Source: CAVTWH01 sp963850915 (lineage in GTDB: Bacteria; Actinomycetota; Actinomycetes; Mycobacteriales; Micromonosporaceae). From it: a DNA stretch of 64,000 nt. Positions 36,340 to 44,710 of this stretch are shown piece after piece. Where the stretch lies: assembly GCA_963850915.1 (NCBI GenBank), contig CAWKND010000006.1:62001-126000 (forward strand). The letters run 5' to 3'. Below the pieces are notes generated by a model. It did not search any database and had not been told where the DNA came from. It saw only the letters and a program-made list of their open reading frames with translations. The stretch's first letter is position 1. Every line of letters starts with the position of its first letter. The position numbers and the translations under genes were made by a program.

Positions 36340-37938
36340 TCAGTCGGCGATGAGGTCGAACTCCTCCCACGGGCCGATGGCCGTACGGTTGGCGATCAAC
36401 GGCTGCGCACCGGCGCTCTCTGCCGTCACGTACCTGTTGTTCACCAACGCCAGCAGGCTCACACTGCCGTCCGGGTTGTGGATCAGCCGGAACGTCTCCC
36501 AGGACCCGATGGCAGTGACGTCGGCGATCAGTGACTGCGCGCCCGCGTTCGCCGCGCTGACGATCAGGTTGTTGGCGTGCGCGCGCAGTGCGATGTTGCC
36601 GTTGCCGGCGTCGAGTACATCGAACGTCTCCCAGGACCCGACGGCCGTACGGTTGGCGGTCAGCGGCTGGGCACCCGCGTTGTCGGCGCACACGTACCGG
36701 CTGTTGGCGTGCGCGCGCAGGCTGACCGCGGTACTCCCGGTGGAGGTACCGAAGATGGCCAGGTCTACCGCGTTGGCGATGGCCTGCATGCCGGAGTCGT
36801 TGGGGTGCAAGTGATCCCCGCTGTCGTACGCCGGCAGGTAGCGGGTCGGGTTGGCCGGATCGTGGGTCGCGGTGTCCTGGTCGACCACGGCGTCGCAGCC
36901 GCTGCCGGTACCGCGCACGAAGCTGTTCAGCGCCTCGCGCGCCGTCTCGCCCTGTGACGTCCAGTACCCCGCGCCCTGGTACGGCGTGAGCGTCGAGCAG
37001 ATGAACTTCAGGCCGGCCTGGTGGGCGCGGGTGATGAGCTGCTGGAGTCCGGCGATGAGCTGGCTGGAGCTGGGTGGCGGACTGGTGGAGCCCAGGTCGT
37101 TGATCGGGTCGTCGGAGAAGATCACCCAGTGCACGCCCGGCTGCCCGAGGACATCGCGGCTGAACCGGTTGAGCGCGCTCTGCCCGGCCCCGTCGACGAG
37201 TAGCCGGTTGCCGCTGATGCCCTGGTTCAGCACGCCCACGGTACGGCCGCTGGCGGCCAACCGGCTGGCGAGGTAGTTGGGCCACCGGCGGTTGGCATCA
37301 CCCGAAGAGGCGACGCCGTCGGTGATCGAGGCGCCGAGCGTGACCACACTGCCTGCGGCAGCGGTGTTCTGCACGTCCAGGTTGGCCAGGAACGAGTAGC
37401 TGCCGGTGGTCTGCGGGTTGGTGAGGCTCGCGTTGCCGCTCACGTCGCCGGAGGCGATGTAGTTGGTCTGCTCGCCGGTCTGGTGGTACGTGGCGGAGCC
37501 GGTCGGCTGCGGCAGGTAGAAGCTGACCGCCACGTCGGCGGCCGGCTGGGCGGTGAAGGCGACGGAGTCGCTGGCGGCGGTACCGCCCGCGGCGACGGTC
37601 ACCGAGGTGGCGCCGCCGAAGGTGACGGTGCGGTCGGTACCGGTCGAGATGGACGAGCCCGAGGTGCGCTGGGCGACGTGGACGTCGGCGAAGGTCACCG
37701 GCTGGGTACCGAACACGTTGGACAGTTGGACGCGCACGGCGGTACCGCCGATGCTCGTGTGCACGATCTGGCGCAGCGTCTGCTGGTTGAACGAGCTGCC
37801 ACCGCTCTGTGGCGAGGCGGCCCAGCTACCGGTCCAGCCGGTGGCGGCCTGGCTCGCGGGGGCGTGGGCGACCCAGGTGACGGCGAGCGTGGCGGCGGCC
37901 ACTACCGGGACGAGCGCGAGCAGTCTGCGGGTTCTCAT
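36340..37938 (-). CDS. Secreted SGNH hydrolase with C-terminal fascin-like repeats
   Basis: 532 residues. Signal peptide (LLALVPVVAAATLAVTWVA), an N-terminal beta domain, then the SGNH lipase/esterase core: block I GASITDG (catalytic Ser), block II NQGISGNRLL, block III SDDPINDLG, block V DHLHPND (Asp/His). The last ~125 residues are three repeats of about 42 residues built on SLRAHANSRYV and AVGSWETF, the beta-trefoil of fascin-like/actin-crosslinking domains, which in secreted bacterial enzymes act as sugar-binding modules. Likely a carbohydrate esterase. ATG 37938 begins the signal peptide. LacI-type motifs lie upstream. Confidence 0.9.
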   Translation of the reverse strand: MRTRRLLALVPVVAAATLAVTWVAHAPASQAATGWTGSWAASPQSGGSSFNQQTLRQIVHTSIGGTAVRVQLSNVFGTQPVTFADVHVAQRTSGSSISTGTDRTVTFGGATSVTVAAGGTAASDSVAFTAQPAADVAVSFYLPQPTGSATYHQTGEQTNYIASGDVSGNASLTNPQTTGSYSFLANLDVQNTAAAGSVVTLGASITDGVASSGDANRRWPNYLASRLAASGRTVGVLNQGISGNRLLVDGAGQSALNRFSRDVLGQPGVHWVIFSDDPINDLGSTSPPPSSSQLIAGLQQLITRAHQAGLKFICSTLTPYQGAGYWTSQGETAREALNSFVRGTGSGCDAVVDQDTATHDPANPTRYLPAYDSGDHLHPNDSGMQAIANAVDLAIFGTSTGSTAVSLRAHANSRYVCADNAGAQPLTANRTAVGSWETFDVLDAGNGNIALRAHANNLIVSAANAGAQSLIADVTAIGSWETFRLIHNPDGSVSLLALVNNRYVTAESAGAQPLIANRTAIGPWEEFDLIAD

Positions 37939-38005
37939 GGGTGCTCCCGAGGGGGGACGGGTCGGGCGCGGGCAACGAGTACTCATCGAAGTACATCAAA
38001 CTCAA

Positions 38006-38020
38006 CGCTTAAACTAAGCG
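38006..38020. promoter_or_regulatory. Inverted repeat CGCTTA-AAC-TAAGCG
   Basis: Perfect six-base arms around three bases, 68 bases upstream of the SGNH gene start. It resembles operators of sugar-responsive repressors and lies in the 336-base divergent region between two secreted carbohydrate-active genes. Confidence 0.45.
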
Positions 38021-38088
38021 GCGACCATCGGCGCTGTCAAGCGATAGCTCCGATGTCTCCTCGTCCTCCAGCAGCCTGACCTCGGAGT

Positions 38089-38102
38089 TGTAAGCGCTAA
38101 CT
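38089..38102. promoter_or_regulatory. LacI-type operator candidate TGTAAGCGCTAACT
   Basis: Centred on AGCGCT with near-symmetrical arms, like the TGTAAGCGCTTACA class recognised by LacI-family regulators of CAZyme genes in actinobacteria. It lies 173 bases upstream of the beta-helix enzyme start and could serve both divergent genes. No LacI gene is in the window. Confidence 0.55.
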
Positions 38103-38274
38103 TCTGTTTTGGCGCCAGTCGTCCCGCGCGTGATGCGCCGGACATCGGATGAATCTTCGCGTAGAGCATTGACAGCTTTGAGTACGCGAGGGCAGGATCA
38201 CGTCCCGCGGACGGCCCTCCCCTCATCCCGTCCGCGTCCGGGGCTGGACTGTCCCCCAGCGAACGAGGAGAGCC

Positions 38275-41112
38275 ATGAGAAGCAAGCGGAACGCCGTGTG
38301 CCGCCGGCTGGTCGCCGGCGGCGCCGCGCTGCTGGTCGCGCCGGCCGCGATCTGGGTCGCCCTGCATGTGGGTACCAGTGACGCGGCCACCACCGGTAGC
38401 GCCGGCGCGACCACCCCGTTTACCAGCTACGAGGCCGAGTCCGGCACGCTGGCCGGCGGTGCGACCACGGTGTCGCTGACCGCCGCGCCCACCACGCAGT
38501 ACTCCAGCCCGGCACTCGAGGCGTCCGGGCACGCCTACGCCCACCTGGCCGCCACCGGCCAGAGCGTGCAGTGGACCAACAACACGGGGGCGGCCATCAG
38601 CGCGCTGAACATCCGGGAGAGCATCCCCGACTCAGCCTCCGGCGGCGGCCAGACTTCCACCCTCGACCTGTACGTCGACGGCGTGCTGCGCCAGGCGGTG
38701 GCCGTCAACTCCCGGCAGACGTGGGTGTACGAGGGGAACAACCACTACAACGACAGCAGCGACCAGAACCCGGCCGACGGCAACCCGCGCGTCTTCTTCG
38801 ACGAGGCGCATACCTTCGTCACCGGCGCCGCCATCGCCCCCGGCAGTACCTTCGCGCTGCGCAAGGACGCGGCCAACGGCGCGGCCTACTACGACGTCGA
38901 TGTGGTGGACGTGGAGAACCCGCCCGCACCCGCGACCCAGCCGGCCAACTCCATCTCCATCACCAGTTGTGGCGCGGTCGCCGACAACACCCCGACCAAC
39001 GGGGCGGCGGACAGTGCGGCGGTGGACAGCACCTCGGCTATCCAGAACTGCATCAACCAGGCTCAGTCGCAGGGGCGTACCCTCTGGATCCCGGCCGGTA
39101 CCTTCTACCTGAAGGGCACCAACGGTCTGCACGCGCAGGGCATCACGATCGCCGGTGCCGGCGCCTGGTACAGCACCATCTACCGCGCGGTTCCGTTGCC
39201 CAACAACACTGGGCTGGGCGCCGTGTTCCAGGTGACCTCGTGCACGATCCGGGGCCTGCACGTGGACTCCAACGCCACCAGCCGGGCCACGGTGGACGGG
39301 GCCGGCGGGGCGATGGACACCACCGGTACCAACTGGCTGGCCGACGGCATCTGGACGCAGCACACGCTGTCCGGCTTCTGGGCCTCGGGCACCGGCGGCA
39401 CCGTGCAGAACAGCCGGCTCACCGCGATCTGGGCCGACGGCATCAACCTCAACAACGTCTCGATGGGCAACACCGTCGGCAACAACCTGACCGCCACCAA
39501 CAACTTCGTCCGTGGTACCGGCGACGACGGCATGGCCGTCAACTCGGTCAACTACAACACCGATTCAAACGGCAACAAGACCTTCTACACTGCCATGTCA
39601 CACATCACGATGACCCACAACACCGTCGTGGCGCCGTGGGGCGGCAAGGGCATCGGCATCTACGGCGGCAGCAATCAGGACGTCGAGAACAACTACATCG
39701 CCGACACGGCACGCTACATCGGCCTGGGCGCCGGGCGCTTCGGCGTCAACGGCAGCGACCTCACCACCGCGACGGTCAGCAACAACGTCGTGGTCCGCTC
39801 CGGCGGCAACGGATACAACCAGGGGCAGCCGGCGCTGCAGATCGGCAACGGCGGCGACGGCCAGAACACCGGCGTGGTCGACCACGTCACCGCGAGCGGA
39901 AACACGGTGACCAACGCATTGTACGACGCGGTCGGCTTCTCCACGTCCACGAACACGTTGCTGCAGAACAACACCATCACCTCGCCGTGGCGCAACGGCA
40001 TCGTCGTCGCCCCGCCGTTCTACCCGGCGCCGAGCGGCTCGGCCACCATCAGCGGCAACTCGGTCAGCGGACTGCGCTCGGGCACGCAGCCGTATGTCAA
40101 CAACTCCAGCGGTTTCAGCGCGAGCGTGACCGGCAACAGCTGGCAGGGGGGCGGTACCCCGTCCACCCCGCCGTCCAGCGGCCCGTACGGCGGTACCCCG
40201 GCGGCCGTCCCGGGGACGGTACAGGTGGAGAACTACGACAACGGCGGGCAGGGAGTCGGGTACAGCGTCACGTCGGTCAACGGCAGCGCCAACTCCTACC
40301 GCCCGGACGGCGTGGACCTGGAGGCCACCTCGGACACCGGCAGTGGCGACAACATCGGCTGGACAGGTACCGGGCAGTGGTTCCGGTACACCGTGAACGT
40401 CGCCACCGCCGGCAGCTACACGCTCGGCCTGCGGGTCGCCTCGACGTCCGGCGCCACCGGCGCGCTGCACCTCGCGAATGCCAGTGGTACCAACCTCAGC
40501 GGCGCGGTCAACGTCCCGGCCACCGGCGGGTGGCAGGTCTGGGCCACCGTCAACGCCACCGTCACGCTGCCCGCCGGGCGACAGGTCCTCACGCTCGCCC
40601 AGGACACCGGCGGATGGAACATCAACTACCTGACGTTCACGGCTAACAGCAGCGGCGGCGGGATCGACCCGACCGCGTGGTACACGGTCGTCAACCAGAA
40701 CAGCGGGCTGTGCGTGGACGACACCAACTTCGGTACCACCAACGCCACCCCGGTGCAGCAGTGGGGCTGTGGCGGCGGTACCAACCAGCAGTGGCAGTTC
40801 CGGTCGGCCGGCAGCGGGTACTACCAGGTGGTCAACCGGCTCGCCGCGGCGCAGAACCAGTCGTGGGACGTGAACGGGGGTACCACGGCCACCGCGCCGG
40901 GCGCGACGATCCAGACCTGGGCGTACGCGGGCGCCACCAACCAGCAGTGGCAGCCCGTGGCGCTGGGCAACGGGTACTACCGGCTGGTGGTCCGCAGCAG
41001 CGGGCTGTGCCTGGACGTACCGAGCGCGTCCACCGCGAACGGGACGGTACTCCAGCAGAACACCTGCAACGGCGGCACGGCACAGGCCTGGCGGCTCGCC
41101 GCACAGCCATAG
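38275..41112 (+). CDS. Secreted multidomain glycan hydrolase: CBM35, beta-helix (GH87-like), CBM6, ricin-B
   Basis: 945 residues. Signal sequence (1-37), CBM35-like domain starting FTSYEAESGTLAGG (~49-215), right-handed parallel beta-helix (~225-635) opening with SITSCGAVADNT, a CBM6-like domain (~650-775; VQVENYDNGGQGVGY, GDNIGWTGTGQWFRYTV) and a ricin-B lectin trefoil (~790-945, with three QQW/QAW repeats). Acidic residues at Asp388 (WADGINL) and Asp417-Asp418 (GTGDDGMA) resemble the catalytic Asp set of GH87 alpha-1,3-glucanases, so mycodextranase/mutanase activity is my best guess; a GH55/GH28-like role is the alternative. ATG 38275 follows GAGGAGAGCC. Confidence 0.85.
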   Translation: MRSKRNAVCRRLVAGGAALLVAPAAIWVALHVGTSDAATTGSAGATTPFTSYEAESGTLAGGATTVSLTAAPTTQYSSPALEASGHAYAHLAATGQSVQWTNNTGAAISALNIRESIPDSASGGGQTSTLDLYVDGVLRQAVAVNSRQTWVYEGNNHYNDSSDQNPADGNPRVFFDEAHTFVTGAAIAPGSTFALRKDAANGAAYYDVDVVDVENPPAPATQPANSISITSCGAVADNTPTNGAADSAAVDSTSAIQNCINQAQSQGRTLWIPAGTFYLKGTNGLHAQGITIAGAGAWYSTIYRAVPLPNNTGLGAVFQVTSCTIRGLHVDSNATSRATVDGAGGAMDTTGTNWLADGIWTQHTLSGFWASGTGGTVQNSRLTAIWADGINLNNVSMGNTVGNNLTATNNFVRGTGDDGMAVNSVNYNTDSNGNKTFYTAMSHITMTHNTVVAPWGGKGIGIYGGSNQDVENNYIADTARYIGLGAGRFGVNGSDLTTATVSNNVVVRSGGNGYNQGQPALQIGNGGDGQNTGVVDHVTASGNTVTNALYDAVGFSTSTNTLLQNNTITSPWRNGIVVAPPFYPAPSGSATISGNSVSGLRSGTQPYVNNSSGFSASVTGNSWQGGGTPSTPPSSGPYGGTPAAVPGTVQVENYDNGGQGVGYSVTSVNGSANSYRPDGVDLEATSDTGSGDNIGWTGTGQWFRYTVNVATAGSYTLGLRVASTSGATGALHLANASGTNLSGAVNVPATGGWQVWATVNATVTLPAGRQVLTLAQDTGGWNINYLTFTANSSGGGIDPTAWYTVVNQNSGLCVDDTNFGTTNATPVQQWGCGGGTNQQWQFRSAGSGYYQVVNRLAAAQNQSWDVNGGTTATAPGATIQTWAYAGATNQQWQPVALGNGYYRLVVRSSGLCLDVPSASTANGTVLQQNTCNGGTAQAWRLAAQP

Positions 41113-41120
41113 TGGCGACT

Positions 41121-41156
41121 CCCGCTCCGCGTCGGCAACACCCGGCGCGGAGCGGG
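41121..41156 (+). terminator. Hairpin terminator after the beta-helix enzyme
   Basis: CCCGCTCCGCG (41121-41131) pairs perfectly with CGCGGAGCGGG (41146-41156) over a 14-base loop, beginning nine bases after the stop codon. No T run. Confidence 0.6.
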
Positions 41157-41333
41157 ACCGTCCGCAGTTGCCCTGGCCGCGTCGGCGGCCGTGAAAACTA
41201 CCGTACGGTCAGTGCCCCTGAGCGGCATCGAGCTTGATTCATGCCGGTAACTATTGTGCGCGCCCGGCAGCGCCGTCATGCTGGACCGCGCCGCTCCCGG
41301 AGCAGAACTCCGACCCTCCACTGAGGAGTCCTC

Positions 41334-42191
41334 ATGCGCAGGTTCGCCGCCGCCAGCCTGTCCCTCGCCGTCGCCGCCGGCGTGCTCGTGGTGGGCACCA
41401 TGATCGCCACGTCGAACGCCACGGCCGCCACCTGCACCGGTACCGTGCAGATCACCTCGATGGCCTTCGATCCACCCATCGTGAAACCGGGCCAGAGTTC
41501 GACCGTGAGCGCCGTCGTGCAGAACTGCACAAGCCAGGACGTCCAGGCACAGGTCATGTGGTACGCCCGGTTCGTCGACGGCTCGGGCAGCATCCCGCCC
41601 GGCTGCGTCGTGTACGACCCCCTCATCAAAACGCTCACCGTCCCGGCCGGCGGCCAGGCCACGTCCGCCATGACCTACTCGACCTTCGCCTCGTGCACCT
41701 CGACCGGCCTGCAGGCGACCGCGTCCATCTCGGTCGGCGGCGCCACCGTGGCCAGTCAGAGCGCCACGCTGCTCACCAGCAGCGCCAGCCCCAGCCCGAG
41801 CACCAGCGCCAGCGCCAGCCCCAGCCCCAGCCCCAGTGCCAGCGCGAGTCCGAGCCCGTCCACCCGGCCGGCCACCTGCGCGGTGGCGTACACCCGGACG
41901 AGCGAGTGGACCGGCGGGGTGGTCGCCCAGGTGACGATCGTCAACACAGGTACCACGCCGATCTCCGGCTGGACGCTCCGCTTCACGTTCCCCGGTGACC
42001 AGAAGATCACGAACGCGTGGAACGCAACGGTCACCCAGACCGGCGCCGCGGTCAGCGCGAAGAACCTGGGGTACAACGCGGTCATCGCGCCCGGCGCCAG
42101 TACCTCCCTCGGGTTCCAGGCGACCTGGCACACCAGCGACGCCAACCCGAGCGTGTTCCTGCTCAACCAGGCCACCTGTACCACCCGCTGA
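41334..42191 (+). CDS. Secreted protein with C-terminal CBM2 cellulose-binding module
   Basis: 285 residues: signal peptide (1-33), a ~115-residue Ig-like N-terminal domain with three Cys, a Ser/Pro/Ala linker (residues ~143-178, built from PSPS and ASAS repeats), then a CBM2 (CAVAYTRTSEWTGGVVAQVTI, WNATVTQTG, FLLNQATC) whose conserved Trp and end Cys bind and brace cellulose or xylan. No catalytic domain is seen, so it may be an accessory binding protein or have an unrecognised activity. ATG 41334 follows GAGGAG. Confidence 0.88.
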   Translation: MRRFAAASLSLAVAAGVLVVGTMIATSNATAATCTGTVQITSMAFDPPIVKPGQSSTVSAVVQNCTSQDVQAQVMWYARFVDGSGSIPPGCVVYDPLIKTLTVPAGGQATSAMTYSTFASCTSTGLQATASISVGGATVASQSATLLTSSASPSPSTSASASPSPSPSASASPSPSTRPATCAVAYTRTSEWTGGVVAQVTIVNTGTTPISGWTLRFTFPGDQKITNAWNATVTQTGAAVSAKNLGYNAVIAPGASTSLGFQATWHTSDANPSVFLLNQATCTTR

Positions 42192-42288
42192 CCGTGCGTG
42201 GCGGCGGGGCCGGGCACCGCCCCGCCGCCGCGACCATCGGCCCGCGCGGAACGGCCCCCACCCGGCCACCCAGGGTGATACTGGCCAG

Positions 42289-43323
42289 GTGGACCGTCTT
42301 CCGTTGTTCCCGACCACGCTGGTCGGCAGCTACGCACAGCCCGACTGGCTCATCGACCGGGCCAGGCTCGCCAGCCGTTTCCCGCCACGGGTACGCGCCC
42401 GGGAACTGTGGCGGATCCCGCCCGAGTACCTCGCCGAAGCCCAGGACGACGCAACCCTGCTGGCGATCCGCGCGCAGGAGGACGCGGGCCTGGACATCCT
42501 GACCGACGGCGAGATCCGGCGGGAGAGCTACTCCAACCACTTCGCCACCGCCCTGCAGGGCGTCGACATCGACAACCCGGGTACCGCCCTGGACCGCAGC
42601 GGCCACCCCAACCCGGTACCCCGGGTGGTCGGTCCGATCGTCCGGCCGAACCCGATCCAGGTCAGCGACGTCCAGTTCCTGCGCGCCCACACCGACCGGA
42701 CCATCAAGGTGACCGTGCCCGGCCCGTTCACGATGACCCAGCAGGCGCAGGACGACTACTACCACGACCCGCAGGCGCTCGCCTTCGCCTACGCCGACGC
42801 GGTCAACGCCGAGGTACGGGACCTCTTCGCGGCCGGTGCGGACATCGTCCAGCTGGACGAGCCGTACCTGCAGGCCCGGCCGGAACCCGCCCGGGCGTTC
42901 GGGGTGGCCGCGCTCAACCGGGCGCTGGCGGGCATCACCGGGACGACGGCGGTACACCTGTGTTTCGGGTACGCCGCGATCATCCACGAGCGCCCGTCCG
43001 GGTACTCGTTCCTGCCCGAACTCGCCGACTGCACATGTGACCAGATCTCCATCGAGACCGGGCAGTCAGGGCTGGACACCTCGGTACTGTCCAGCCTCAC
43101 CGGCAAGACGATCATCCTCGGCGTCATCGACCTCTCCGACCACGCTGTCGAGACGCCGGCGACCGTGGCCGACCGGGTACGCCGGGCACTGCCCTACGTG
43201 CCGGCCGACAAGCTCGTGGTCGGTACCGACTGCGGCATGAAGTACCTGCCCCGCGACTCGGCGGCCGGCAAGATGCGCGCGATGGCGCAGGCGGCCCAGA
43301 TCCTGCGCGCCGAGCACGCCTGA
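42289..43323 (+). CDS. MetE C-terminal-like (cobalamin-independent methionine synthase family) protein
   Basis: 344 residues forming one (beta/alpha)8 barrel. It opens LFPTTLVGSYAQPDWL, has IVQLDEPYLQARPE and HLCFGYA, and ends with VGTDCGMKYLPRDSAAGKM, where the zinc-ligand Cys of MetE-type enzymes is found. Full MetE is ~750 residues with two barrels; this single-barrel form is a common relative with unsettled methyl donor or acceptor. GTG 42289. It stands between CAZyme genes but need not be related to them; 14 bases upstream of the next gene. Confidence 0.85.
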   Translation: MDRLPLFPTTLVGSYAQPDWLIDRARLASRFPPRVRARELWRIPPEYLAEAQDDATLLAIRAQEDAGLDILTDGEIRRESYSNHFATALQGVDIDNPGTALDRSGHPNPVPRVVGPIVRPNPIQVSDVQFLRAHTDRTIKVTVPGPFTMTQQAQDDYYHDPQALAFAYADAVNAEVRDLFAAGADIVQLDEPYLQARPEPARAFGVAALNRALAGITGTTAVHLCFGYAAIIHERPSGYSFLPELADCTCDQISIETGQSGLDTSVLSSLTGKTIILGVIDLSDHAVETPATVADRVRRALPYVPADKLVVGTDCGMKYLPRDSAAGKMRAMAQAAQILRAEHA

Positions 43324-43337
43324 CGAAAGGCACGCCA

Positions 43338-44315
43338 ATGAGTACGACCGGTGCTCCGACAGTCACCGTGCTCCCGGACGGCAACACCCGCAGCGTCTGG
43401 CATACCGAGCAGCCGGGCCGTACCACGGAGCACTCGGAGATCCGCGACCCGCAGGGCCAACTGGTGGAGACCGGCGACCGGACGATCGACGCCGGGCTGG
43501 ATGGCAACCAGCACATCACCAGCAACCGGCAGTCGACCGATCCGGATAGCGGCGACGTACACAACGAGTCCAGCAGCGAGATCCGCTACGGCGTCGACTC
43601 ACCGGACGGCAGCCACCACGCCGGCGACACTGACTCGCGCTACCACCAGACGGACACCGATCCCAACGGGGACGTCACCACCACAGACGGCGTGACGGGT
43701 ACCGACGCCGCCGGCAACCGCAGCACCACCGAGTCCAGTACCGACTCCACCGGCTTGACCACCGTGGTCACGACGACGGTTAACCCCGCGGGCGAGGGTA
43801 CCCGGCACACCACCGTGGTTGACCAGGACGGCAACACGGTCGTCGACGACCAGGGCAACCCGTTGGACGAGATCGAGGACGTCGACCTCCCGCCGCAGCC
43901 GGACGACGACACCGACCTTTTCCCGCAGGTACCCGATCCGCAGCCCACAACGTCGCGAAGTACCGACAGCACAACGGATCCCGGGCGCGGTCAGTCCACT
44001 GGGGACACCACCGGCCGTACCGACACAGGCCGTACCGACACGGGCCGTACCGACACGGGCCGAACCGAGACCGGCACGACCGATGCTGGTCGCACCGACG
44101 CCGGGACGACTGACGCCGGCACAACCGAGACCGAAACGACTGACGCCGGCGTGGAGGGAACTGCCGGGGAACGCGGTACCGGGGAGCAGGGCGCGACGTC
44201 GACGCCCGGTCAGCCGGGCAGCGGCCCGATCGACCAGGGGACCGACAGCCCTATCCGCCACGACCCGTTCTTCGGCCTGCCGATCAAACAGACCCAGGAC
44301 GGCGACCACCACTGA
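43338..44315 (+). CDS. Thr/Asp/Gly-rich low-complexity protein with tandem repeats
   Basis: 325 residues with no signal peptide, membrane helix or known fold. The first half has regular short strands (TVLPDGNTRSVWHTEQPGRT, TTVVDQDGNTVVDDQGNPLDE) like Rhs/YD-type or beta-solenoid repeats. The second half is a disordered run of GRTDT-type pentapeptides encoded by 15-base tandem units. The composition is highly acidic and Thr-rich. Start ATG 43338, 14 bases after the MetE-like gene, so co-transcription is likely. Function unknown. Confidence 0.65.
   Translation: MSTTGAPTVTVLPDGNTRSVWHTEQPGRTTEHSEIRDPQGQLVETGDRTIDAGLDGNQHITSNRQSTDPDSGDVHNESSSEIRYGVDSPDGSHHAGDTDSRYHQTDTDPNGDVTTTDGVTGTDAAGNRSTTESSTDSTGLTTVVTTTVNPAGEGTRHTTVVDQDGNTVVDDQGNPLDEIEDVDLPPQPDDDTDLFPQVPDPQPTTSRSTDSTTDPGRGQSTGDTTGRTDTGRTDTGRTDTGRTETGTTDAGRTDAGTTDAGTTETETTDAGVEGTAGERGTGEQGATSTPGQPGSGPIDQGTDSPIRHDPFFGLPIKQTQDGDHH
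44013..44072 (+). repeat. 15-base tandem repeat inside the low-complexity gene
   Basis: Four head-to-tail units based on GGCCGTACCGACACG (44013, 44028, 44043, 44058), the first three nearly identical and the fourth diverged. The unit length keeps the frame, so copy number can change without breaking the protein. Confidence 0.85.
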
Positions 44316-44504
44316 GATCCCGGCCAGCGCCCCGGGCAGGTAGTAGAGGAAGCGCATGGCCGCCCCGACCGGCCCGGGCTGGCGTCGATGAGCAGTGCCA
44401 GTACCACCACGACGAGCAGCATCACCGGCAGCCCGACCAGCAGCGTCAGGCCGACGTTGGCGAACGTCTCCAGAAAGCGGAAGTCGCCGGCCGGTACCGG
44501 CCTG
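44316..44504 (-). pseudogene. Remnant of a sugar ABC transporter permease (MalF-like)
   Basis: In one frame FLETFANVGLTLLVGLPVMLLVVVVLALLID matches an early helix region of sugar-ABC permeases; a shift near 44375 leads to MRFLYYLPGALAGISVVV, the following conserved helix (RxxxYLPGxxSGVAV in intact permeases). The fragment runs into the 3' end of the convergent low-complexity gene and most of the permease is gone. Part of a decayed transporter next to the GH10 gene. Confidence 0.6.
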
Positions 44505-44710
44505 GTTGAACAGCACGAACTTCTGCTGCAGTTCAGTGCTGCCGACATTGCCGTTGATGGTGTTCACGGTGACCGGGATCTGCGGGTACGCCTTCTGGAA
44601 CGCGTTCACCGCCGGTACCCGTGGCGGATCCACCCAGACGGTGATCCGCCCGCCGGAGTCCTTGGCGTCGGCCGCGGTACCCGGACCCTCCACAGCACGG
44701 CAGCCGCCGA
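44505..44710 (-). pseudogene. Remnant of a sugar ABC transporter solute-binding lipoprotein
   Basis: The frame reads LIGGC, a lipobox, then after a short linker RITVWVDPPRVPAVNAFQKA and STELQQKFVLFNQAG. This is the first ~65 residues of an extracellular sugar-binding protein (VWVDxxRxPAVxxFxKxxP). The signal peptide before the lipobox has been replaced by the end of the methyltransferase gene, and the rest by the permease fragment. Non-functional. Confidence 0.65.

Noticed and set aside
36051..36353. Small ORFs on both strands over the CCACCG microsatellite
   Set aside because: Composition is purely repeat-driven (poly-Pro, poly-Arg/Trp, Ala-Thr); no start signals or homology.
38571..40646. 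691-residue plus-strand frame inside the beta-helix enzyme
   Set aside because: Gln/Arg/His-rich out-of-frame translation of a repetitive gene; the in-frame protein has signal peptide and four recognised domains.
41770..41870. Short tandem AGCCCC/AGCGCC repeats resembling a CRISPR-like array
   Set aside because: They are the in-frame Ser-Pro/Ser-Ala linker of the CBM2 protein; there are no unique spacers.
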